Shown: positions 55,860 to 64,000 of the stretch, one piece after another
How positions within the stretch are numbered: the first letter of the stretch is position 1
Layout of the letters: each line of letters begins with the position of its first letter
Source of the DNA: Asparagopsis taxiformis
Lineage: Eukaryota; Rhodophyta; Florideophyceae; Bonnemaisoniales; Bonnemaisoniaceae
Length of the DNA stretch: 64,000 bases
Reading direction: 5' to 3'
Assembly (NCBI GenBank): GCA_030407315.1
Contig: JALQPE010002580.1
Span: 1-64,000, forward strand
Made by a program: the position numbers and the translations under genes
Notes under the pieces: model-generated
What the model was told of the DNA's origin: nothing
The model's database searches: none
Seen by the model: the letters and a program-made list of their open reading frames with translations, nothing else

Positions 55860-57560
55860 AGCCCTATAGAATAGGTCGGGCGCTGGTACAGCGTTGCATA
55901 CAGCGATACGCTGGTACAGCGGGAGAGGAGCAATGGCTCAAGAGCCGGGCACCAGGCACCCGAAGATACCTGATCGAAGGGCACGCGCACCACCGGTGAC
56001 GCGTGGTATCGGGGAAAGGGAAGCTGATCCAGCAGAGTATCCAGTCACAAACTGAATCAGTTGAGTGACCAGGGTCGGCGCGGTCCGCGCTATAGCCAAA
56101 GACGAAGCAGGCTTCCATGAGACTGCAAAACGATAGTTGGGAGCACATCAATAACCCAGTCCGATTGGTCGGCGGGGGGGGGGGGTTGCTGAACCATCAC
56201 GACTGCCAGGACAGAAAGCTGATACAACGATGAATGGGTTCCAAAAGCAGGGCAGAAACTATAGCCAAAGTCGAAGCAGACTGCAATGAGACTGCGAAAC
56301 GCAAGTTGGGAGTGGCTCGCAACCATACCTCCGGATGGGCACCAGGCGGCCGAAGACACCTGATTGAGGGGCACGCGCACCACCGGTGGCGCGTGGTAGG
56401 GGCAATGCTGATACAGCGTCCCGACATTGAGAAGCTAAATCAGCGAAAAGGGACACCGGAAGAGTGCCAAGCACCATAGCCAAGGGAGAATCACACTGAA
56501 TCAGTAGGCAAAACGCACCCTGCGGGTAGATTGGAAACCGAGCTTCCGGCTGGCTTTTACAATCAAAGGACATGGCGGTTCGCCTCTAGTTAAAAAATAA
56601 ATTACATGTGGCATGTAGCCCTAAATGTCCTTGTGGTTGGTGCCCAATGGGTAGGCTAAATACTGATACAGTGGGGTGGTCGAACAACCCTAAGTGACGG
56701 GTGCGCCGGCGGCGCTGGCACACTGTAAATACAGTGTAAACTGTTAGGTGTAGTGTACAATTCAGTGTATCACTGGTGTTACGTGCCACGTGTTCAGTGA
56801 TTGCACTGCTGTTAGAATAGATAGTCCAAAATAGTTGAGAAATAAAAGAATTGGGTAAAGTGCCCAAAATTGGAGGTGAAACACCTATCTGTAAGCGTTT
56901 CGCCAAGTGACATTGCACCACAAGTGGGGGCGTGCACCTATGGTGGAACGTGCAGAGAAGAGACCCTGAAAGGGCAGAGGAGAATCTGATAAAGCGAGAC
57001 GGCGATGCCGGAGGCGCTGCTACAGCAGTAAGAGTAAGGCCATACTTTTGCCACACACTATAGCCACAGTCCGAGTAGGAAAACAATTACTGCGATACGC
57101 AGGATGGGAGCGGAGCGACACGATCAGGTCCAGTGGTGCACCAAGAGGCCGAAGACTCCTGATAGAGGCACACGCGCGCCACAGGCTGCGCGAGGTAAGG
57201 GATAGTTCTGATACAGCGGGTGGAGTGCCAAGGGCAAAAGCTGGATCAGCGATGAATGGGTACCGGAAGGGTGCCAAATACTATAGCGAAGGGAGAAGCA
57301 GGCTGGATGCGAATGCGAAACGCACCTTGGGAGCAAAATGACAACCGAACTTCCGGTTACTTTACAATCGAAGGACGTGGCGATTCGCCGAAGAATATAT
57401 AAATTGTTACAACACGGCGGGGAGCCCTAAGTGTCCTTCTACGGTTTTCAAAGGATAGGCTAAATATTGGTACAGTAGGGCGGTTGGAAAACCCTAAATG
57501 AATGGCCTGACAGGCGTGGTACACGCAGAGTCAGTGTCTTGTGCAAAAGGGTTAGTTTAT
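55860..57560. repeat. Imperfect long tandem repeats
   Basis: Five diverged short units share TATAGCCAAAG...GAAGCAG...GCGAAACGCA...TTGGGAG (starting near 56091, 56260, 56474, 57058, 57282), joined by GATACAGCG and a GGCCGAAGACACCTGAT segment (55960, 56345, 57148). At larger scale, about 56190-56760 and 57060-57590 are two copies of a block of roughly 0.8-kb period. A G-run lies at 56173-56186. No gene. Confidence 0.75.
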
Positions 57561-58032
57561 ATCATAGTGTGTCACTGGTTCCACGTGTATCGTGTCTAGT
57601 GTGCGACTTTAATTTGCATAAATACCAGAAAGGTTGGGAAAGGAAAAATGTTCATAAAAACCATTACACAGTTTAAAAGTGGTGAATCATGCAAGGCGAT
57701 CCGCCACTTGGCATTTCACCACACTGCAGAGAGCAAGGAGGTTGTCGAACGCATCAAGGCTTACCCTGAACATTTTGCAAAACTGAGAGGCTGAGAGAGG
57801 TTGCAATGCAGGAAAAATAATAGCAACGGTTGGTACATGGGCATGGGCTTGTTATAATTTCACTCCTTCCGAATTGCAGAAAATGCTCCGGAAGAAACAC
57901 GGACACCCATCCCATTAGTAACACCAAGCCAAAATCTTCATCATCACTGGTAAGTACGTCATCCATTCCAGTAGAAAACTTGCTAGATAGTGGGAGTTTA
58001 ATATCCTAGCTCCAGATCAACCTGCTGGTGGA
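57561..58032. other. Unassigned intergenic DNA
   Basis: Nothing recognised. Confidence 0.4.
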
Positions 58033-58383
58033 GTATGAAGCAGATTTAGGAATCTGTCCGAGGTGAAAATATGTGCTGAGCATCGATGGGATACTGACGG
58101 TGACTCGAGGCTGCAGCGGATACCACAAGAGGTCTCCACATCGCAGCGGACAAGTGGAGGTGGCACAGGATGTCTCATTTCAACAATTTATAAAAAGCAC
58201 TACAACTTATCAACTTTATCCAACCAACGGGAGGTCTCTGTTTCGTGCATACATGTGCATACATATACATCTTTGTTGTATGGGAACGGCCCTCAGACAG
58301 ATGGTGTTGCTGATGCCATCATTTCGGAGTATGTCTCCAGGTCGGGCGGGACAGTTGTGATGTTTCAAACACTGTGCGTTCAG
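58033..58383. repeat. Two-part dispersed repeat (B then A), right copy
   Basis: B (58033-58294) is inverted relative to the left copy; A (58301-58383) is in the same orientation as the left copy. It ends 210 bp from the 3' end of the Sel1-like gene. Confidence 0.85.
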
Positions 58384-58592
58384 ATCAGGTGGTGAAATCT
58401 GCAATGCAGATATTTTCAGACCTATCAAAACGCGCCTAGCATGGTGGTGATGGCCCTAATCAAATCGCGTTTGCTGCGTACATCGTTGTTTGTTACACTC
58501 TATCCATAAGCTCTAGTGTACGAGGGAGTGTAACACTCAAGTGTATCATCACTACTAATTCATAGCACGAGCAGATCAACCAAATTCAACGT

Positions 58593-61500
58593 CTACACAA
58601 ACACGCTGCCCGCGTTCTCTTCACATTCCCACTGTCCATCAAAACCGCCATCGACGGCGCGCACATAAAGCTGCGATGCGCGATAACGATCCGCGTCAAC
58701 ACCATCACCACCATTGTTCAATATCCCAGCCAGAAAATACATCGCTCGACAACTCCCTTTTTCAACGCACAATTCGTACAACAAAACCGCCAGACGCACG
58801 TCCTTCACAACACTCGCAGATCCTCTTTCCAAATGAATCGCAACATCCTCCACACCACAGCATCCACATCCTTCCAATAAACTTTCCTCGCACAACCATA
58901 TCGCCCGTTCAACGTCGCGTTCAACACCCTCCACACCGCTCAAAAGCATCTCCGCCAGCGCCACCATTGCCTCCCCGGCGCGCACCATCTCGATACACAA
59001 TCCGCATATATCCATTGCAAGCGCCAAATCGCCCCGCACCCCAAGTACCCCGTCCCATATCCTCCATGCCAGCTCGACCAGTTCCTCGAGCGATCGGTTT
59101 TGCATCACACTCTCCATGATATATTGCTCGCACAGGTTCATCACCAGGCCCGTATTGTCCTCCGTCCCCGGAGTGTCGAATATCAACACCCGAGCGAGAT
59201 GCAGAATCGCACCCCGATGCTTGCCCCTGTTTACACACAGGTCCCACATCGGCATGGCAGCGTCTCTGTCGGCAGCGATACGGTCAGTTCCGTATGTGAG
59301 CTTCTTTGCGAGTTCAAACACTTCATTCCAATGGCATGCCGTCTCAATTTGTGTTTCGCATAGATAAATAGCCATGGGTATGTTTTTCTCGGCGCCGTTC
59401 AAGCCACATGTCAGTGTTTCGAGAACAGGATACATTTTCCATGATCCTGGCGGCCGTACAATACCCCTCGAACCACGTATACGTTCTTCTTCCATGCACA
59501 ACCCATACAATTCTATAGCAAACTGTACGTCCCTTACAAGTTGCCACCCACGCGCAATTTTTTCTGCAAGTGCCTCGACAATCTTAATGTCATTGGACGA
59601 TATGTTTCGCCCTCTAGCCAGATAGAATCGGCACAATTCAAACGCACGCTCCTTATTCCTCACGCGGTTCATTGTTTCACACAATAGAATTTCAGCAAGC
59701 ACAATCCGAGAGCTCCTTTGATGGCCCAACCTAACATACATCACGCCCAATTCAATGGCGAGCTTGACATCCTTCTTGATCCCGCATTCCCCTCGACATA
59801 TCTTCAGCGCAAGTCTTCCCAAATTCCAGATCGACCGCGTTTCCTGGTCGATCGGATGGGGTGACTTCCAAACAATGTATTGCTTACATAGTTTTATAGC
59901 CCGTGCCGTATCTCTCTTCACTCCGGGAGCACCCGCTACAAGAATTTCAGCCAGTATGAGTTTTGCGATCGGGTTGTCGAATTTTTCGATGAATACCTCG
60001 CATAGATATGCTCCGAGCATTGCGTCTTGGACAACTTTTGGTGTCCCAAATGATATCCTGCTGATAAGCTTCAGAATTTCAGTGCTCTGCATTAAATATC
60101 CCCCGAGCAAGTGTATAGCTTGAGTCGTGTTCCGCACTATTCCGGGTACACCGCTGACAAGCAGCTCTACGAGAGCTGACAGAGTCCTCCCATCTTTTCG
60201 TTCATGAAAACATATTTCGAGGAGTCTTAGTGCAAACATTACATCCTCGGGTGTACTCACCTCTGCTTTCCATTTCTTCTCGGCAACGTCAACAATTCCG
60301 TGAACAAAGTGTTCGTCTTTAGACATTTCGTGAACGTATGTTTTGCACAACTTTAAAGCTTGGGTATCGTTCATCATATTTTGCAGGCCACCTGTGGCAA
60401 GAATATGGACATAACGGATGATTGCATCTCCGTGTCGAGTATACATAATGCAAAATTGAAGAAGTGTTACTGCTATTGCCAAGTCGTTCATTGAATTTGT
60501 ACTTTGAGCACAAGAAGAACCGGTTAAGATCTCATTTGCAAACTCAACTAGGCTGTGAGCAAATTGATGACCAGAGACCTTCTCCAATGCATCCTCGGAT
60601 AGATGCAATGCTAGTTTAAACTTTTCTGAAGATTGCGGCCTCAACATCACAAGGGTTCGAACAAGAAGGATTACGGCCAGAGGGCTGTCTGTTTTCGCAA
60701 TGCATAGTCTGAGCAGTTCAACGGCAAAACAGACATTTCTATTCTCACTTTCTGCATTAGCAATCATTTGCTTGGATAGATTCACCATATTGGCAACCAT
60801 GTCTGGTTTTTTCTCGAGAACACGTTCGCATACATTCAATGCGCGACCAGCGTCTTTCCTCACCCCGGGAGTTCCATATCTGAAAACGTCCACAAGAGTA
60901 ACTATAGCGTTCCAATCCTTCCTCTTCTCAACGCACATCTCAAGCAGATAGACGGGAAGTATTGTATTTTGCACAGCGATGGGATGATCGTCGTTCATTA
61001 TTTTCCTCGCAATTTGAACGACACTGTTCGTAAGTTCGTGTCGACAATCTTCATCATCTAGGTACATATTGCAGAGTTGTATTGCACGATCAACACTTTT
61101 GTACCCATCCGGCGTTTGAGTGAGAAGTATTTCAACAAGGACAGCAATACAATACTGGTCCTTTTTTGTTTCAATACGCATCTCGAGGATTTGTGTAGCC
61201 AGGTGTACATCTTTTTGTATTCTTGATGAACCATGTGCCACAAGTTTTGCAAGTTCATGGACTTTTGTCGCTGCCGAATAAATATGCGTCGGTACGCAAT
61301 GTTGAGGGTCCGGAAGTCGATTGAAAAAATTCCGGCAGATCTGCAAAGCCTGGGGCACGTTTCTGTCCACGTCTCGTTGTCTGGTCAAATAAAGTTGTAC
61401 AATCTTCATGGGAACGTCATCCCATTCATTTTGAGGGTTACATACCGATTGATGATATTCGTACAGAGCAATTGCACGGCGGATATCCTTACGAACGTAC

Positions 61501-61946
61501 GGCGCGCCGCTTGCAAGAATGTTTGCAATTTCACAGCCAATGATGGCATCACGCGGATGATTGTGCCGATCACAGCACTGTAGATACATTTCGTACCATC
61601 GAAGTGCAACAGAAGCCTTCGAACCCATATTCTCTGAGGATTCCTCTGCTATTATGTCGGCAATCTTAACCATCGCATGGCAGTTATCTCCAAGAATCGC
61701 ACTGTCTTGATACAAACCAAGTGCAATGGATTGGTTGGGAGGAATTAGAGGATTTATTGTCATCCTGTTCATCTCTTTTAATTTCCCAACTTCGGCCATG
61801 ATCATGTTTGCATAGTCAAACATGGCTCCTGTGTGATATTGTTCCTCGATACACATCTGAAATAGTGATGCAGCCGCAGAATCATTGTGTTCAACTTGGA
61901 AATCATCATTAAGAAGGTTTCCAATCCTTCTCGCGAAAGAATACAT
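58593..61946 (-). CDS. Giant Sel1-like (TPR-related) repeat protein
   Basis: 1117 residues from the ATG at 61946 (start MYSFARR); the frame continues upstream without an ATG. Nearly the whole length consists of helical-hairpin repeats of about 36-45 residues with the pattern LAxxLxxGxxGVxxDxxRAIxLCE, more than 20 copies. The clearest are in the C-terminal 300 residues (LVSGVPGIVRN, LVAGAPGVKRD, LLSGVEGVERD). Sel1 repeats build superhelical scaffolds, often in ER-associated degradation and signalling adaptors. No signal peptide, membrane helix or enzymatic domain is visible, so a cytosolic scaffold is the best guess. Uninterrupted and intronless. Confidence 0.85.
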   Translation of the reverse strand: MYSFARRIGNLLNDDFQVEHNDSAAASLFQMCIEEQYHTGAMFDYANMIMAEVGKLKEMNRMTINPLIPPNQSIALGLYQDSAILGDNCHAMVKIADIIAEESSENMGSKASVALRWYEMYLQCCDRHNHPRDAIIGCEIANILASGAPYVRKDIRRAIALYEYHQSVCNPQNEWDDVPMKIVQLYLTRQRDVDRNVPQALQICRNFFNRLPDPQHCVPTHIYSAATKVHELAKLVAHGSSRIQKDVHLATQILEMRIETKKDQYCIAVLVEILLTQTPDGYKSVDRAIQLCNMYLDDEDCRHELTNSVVQIARKIMNDDHPIAVQNTILPVYLLEMCVEKRKDWNAIVTLVDVFRYGTPGVRKDAGRALNVCERVLEKKPDMVANMVNLSKQMIANAESENRNVCFAVELLRLCIAKTDSPLAVILLVRTLVMLRPQSSEKFKLALHLSEDALEKVSGHQFAHSLVEFANEILTGSSCAQSTNSMNDLAIAVTLLQFCIMYTRHGDAIIRYVHILATGGLQNMMNDTQALKLCKTYVHEMSKDEHFVHGIVDVAEKKWKAEVSTPEDVMFALRLLEICFHERKDGRTLSALVELLVSGVPGIVRNTTQAIHLLGGYLMQSTEILKLISRISFGTPKVVQDAMLGAYLCEVFIEKFDNPIAKLILAEILVAGAPGVKRDTARAIKLCKQYIVWKSPHPIDQETRSIWNLGRLALKICRGECGIKKDVKLAIELGVMYVRLGHQRSSRIVLAEILLCETMNRVRNKERAFELCRFYLARGRNISSNDIKIVEALAEKIARGWQLVRDVQFAIELYGLCMEEERIRGSRGIVRPPGSWKMYPVLETLTCGLNGAEKNIPMAIYLCETQIETACHWNEVFELAKKLTYGTDRIAADRDAAMPMWDLCVNRGKHRGAILHLARVLIFDTPGTEDNTGLVMNLCEQYIMESVMQNRSLEELVELAWRIWDGVLGVRGDLALAMDICGLCIEMVRAGEAMVALAEMLLSGVEGVERDVERAIWLCEESLLEGCGCCGVEDVAIHLERGSASVVKDVRLAVLLYELCVEKGSCRAMYFLAGILNNGGDGVDADRYRASQLYVRAVDGGFDGQWECEENAGSVFV

Positions 61947-62030
61947 CGTGATGTAGAAACAACCGGTTGAGGAGGGCAGTAATGCACGAGGGAATGTTGT
62001 AGCAGATTGCCAAATTCGAAAGACTTGCAA

Positions 62031-63321
62031 CTGATGGTAGAGATGGAAGAAGAAGAAAAGTCGTTAAGAAGATAGAGTGCCATACTGATGATACTTGGAG
62101 CACCCAGCAGCTATGGCTCCTTTCATCATAGCTTTCCGAGTCACCGGCCAGATCGCTGTTCATTCAGTTACTGTCGTCGTCTCGATTTCGGCAAAAGGCG
62201 GAGAGAAATGGCGTTTTGTAAATCACTCCTGAACGGAAACCGTTACTTTCACAATCACGGCAGATGCCCCGAAGGGTACAATGAAGGTCTAAATTTACGC
62301 CGCCGCCGATAAGATGATTTGAAAATATGTAACGGAACAAGACAAAAATGAGGTCGGATTGACGGAGAACCGACACTGTCGGTAGAAGAATGTCGACATG
62401 GACGAGCTTTGTTTAAATCTTCGCACTGCAGAACGAGCCGGTGCTGTCCGAATTTATACTCGCTAGAGTGAACGAGTCAAAAACGATTCATAGGTAGTAT
62501 CAACCGCGTTTACTCCGACAGCGATTGATCTGTCGCTTTGGCTGAGGCGCCTCCAATTTTGATGCACCCAAACTAATACATTTCATTAGATGCGACTTGA
62601 CATTCTTTCCGAGATAGATGGGTTCAACCCTTCGACATATCCTATGAGTTTCAAAGTGTAGCTAATGCCTTGATGACCATGTGATTCTGGACGTCTATTT
62701 TGTGAGGGTTCCGGATAAGAATTATTTTTCATCCACACAAACCCCTGATCCAAGGCTAGAAACAATCTTTCGCTATTGAGTTCCATGTGACACAAGCCCA
62801 TCCGCTCAAAGCTCAATTGCGACTTGAAATCCCGACACCAATCCTAGGAAACCTCGTCGTCTCCGCTGACCTATATCCGTGCCGGGTAGTATATCACTTG
62901 GTAACCATCCCTCGTCACCAACATCTCTTGTAGACAGACGCAGGACCCCGTCAACCTTTCATCATTCCCTCCGATCCATTCTCAACCTTCATGACAAATC
63001 CTCCTCACCAACGGTGTCCAGAATATCGGATCATACAGCCGCCAGATATTTGTCTTGTGCAATCGATGCCATGGCCACCGCCTTATGATACTGTCCTGTT
63101 CTGCCGTACGCGTCTGGAAAACTTTTTTCTCAAACAATTACAGTATCTCTCGCCTGATTCCTGACAAAATCTCATTGATACGCCAATGAAAGCGCCGACA
63201 TGCCGCATGAGCACATCCCGTGTATGATATAACACGCAGAATACATAATAGCCATGCACCACATCTGAGCGCAAACATTCTGCTTGCGACATTCGTCACC
63301 ATCACCCCATCACCAACCACA
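62031..63321. other. Divergent intergenic region; no gene seen
   Basis: Between the Sel1-like gene and the DUF2235 gene. Only short frames. A TATAAC-like sequence near 63228 could serve the downstream gene. Confidence 0.5.
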
Positions 63322-64000
63322 ATGCCAGTCTACGGCGCTCCTCCACAAGGCTTCAAACGTCTCTGCATTCTCTCCGACGGCACATGGAACGAGTAAGTCG
63401 CCGCTCACAATCGAATCCTCGCCAATCATCGATCACTAACCAAAACTCCCAGACCGAGCGACACCTATCTCTCCAACATTGTGCGTCTCTCACGCGCGAT
63501 AAGTTTCGAGGATGAAAACCAGGTACCACAAATCGTCTATTACGACGCCGGCGTCGGGACCGACGGCTCACGTGTCAATCGCATCTTCTCCGGTATCGTC
63601 GGCAAAGGCATCGATGAAAACATCAAACAACTCTACACATTCCTCGCACTCAACTACCACGACGGCGACGAAATCTACATGTTTGGCTTCTCCCGCGGCT
63701 CGTACACCGTTCGGTCTCTCGGCGGCCTCATCCACGCATCCGGACTCGTTCGTCGTGAACATCTCGACTTTGTCGACGAAGCATATGACATGTACCGCGA
63801 CATGTCTATAACGCCCGACTCCGAACAAGCCCAAGCCTTCCGTGCAGAGCACGGAGATCGCGTGGACATTAAATTACTCGCTGTATTTGACACCGTGGGT
63901 GCGCTAGGATTGCCGATTCATATCCCGGGTATCGGACCGGATCCCAATGAAAAGTTCCGCTTTCATGACACCGAGATCAGCGATAGAGTCGAACATGCCA
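63322..64000 (+). CDS. DUF2235 alpha/beta-hydrolase (Tle1-like), 5' part
   Basis: Exon 1 (63322-63392) encodes MPVYGAPPQG...SDGTWN; exon 2 (63453 to the window edge) restores the frame as NEPSDTYLSN. The conserved N-terminal LSDGTWNEP of DUF2235 proteins and the nucleophile elbow GFSRGS (about codon 110) are present, and DTVGALG follows. DUF2235 includes bacterial type VI phospholipase effectors (Tle1) and many fungal and algal proteins of unknown role. The catalytic His and the C-terminus lie beyond the window. No signal peptide. The antisense frames at 63353-63852 are shadows. Confidence 0.88.
63393..63452 (+). other. 60-bp spliceosomal intron in the DUF2235 gene
   Basis: GTAAGT donor, CTAAC branch-point match at about 63436-63440 and CCCAG acceptor. 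Without removal the frame stops at TAA directly after GAG. Splicing joins GA with A to make Glu in the conserved GTWNE motif. Confidence 0.9.

Overview
Eukaryotic nuclear DNA, most likely from a multicellular red alga (florideophyte, Chondrus-like). The reasons are: compact, mostly intronless genes with short 5' leaders and TATA boxes; secreted and carbohydrate-modifying proteins; a cluster of carbohydrate-type sulfotransferases; a chromodomain Ty3/gypsy retrotransposon; much inverted-repeat DNA; and a tRNA gene with an intron in the D-loop, a trait best known from the red alga Cyanidioschyzon merolae. The genus is inference; the eukaryotic origin is not in doubt.

Layout. 1-11.6 kb is repeat territory: a diverged inverted repeat (arms about 1430-3811 and 6420-8635), a tandem series of splice-site-bounded blocks (9130-10560) and two minisatellites, with related sequence facing inward at both extremes (4-52 and 11536-11583). 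11.7-14.1 kb is a 2.4-kb element with about 670-bp terminal inverted repeats and a decayed 366-codon frame. 15.03-26.06 kb is a large palindrome with apparently identical 3864-bp arms: two identical secreted von Willebrand A (vWA) genes face outward-in around a 3.3-kb spacer that holds a diverged vWA paralogue. The right arm runs into an intact CDCA7-like zinc-finger gene; the left arm stops inside its copy and truncates it. 27.7-34.1 kb is a secreted-protein gene split by an intact 5.4-kb chromovirus with identical LTRs and a 5-bp target duplication.

34.9-50.6 kb is the main gene island: a membrane-anchored trypsin-like protease, a PB1/peptidoglycan-binding-like protein, a secreted Cys-rich protein, three sulfotransferases (one frameshifted), a tRNA-Lys(CUU) with two introns and a cytochrome P450. 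50.7-58.4 kb holds a decayed pogo/Tigger-type transposon, a second decayed frame, a GC-rich block and imperfect long tandem repeats, flanked by copies of a two-part repeat. 58.6-61.9 kb is a giant Sel1-like repeat protein, and the window ends in the first two exons of a DUF2235 hydrolase gene.

The genes do not form one pathway. The shared theme is the cell surface: secreted vWA and Cys-rich proteins, an anchored protease, and sulfotransferases probably acting on Golgi glycans. The most unusual items are the double-intron tRNA, the identical palindrome with a copied 24-bp segment at its breakpoint, and the freshly split gene.
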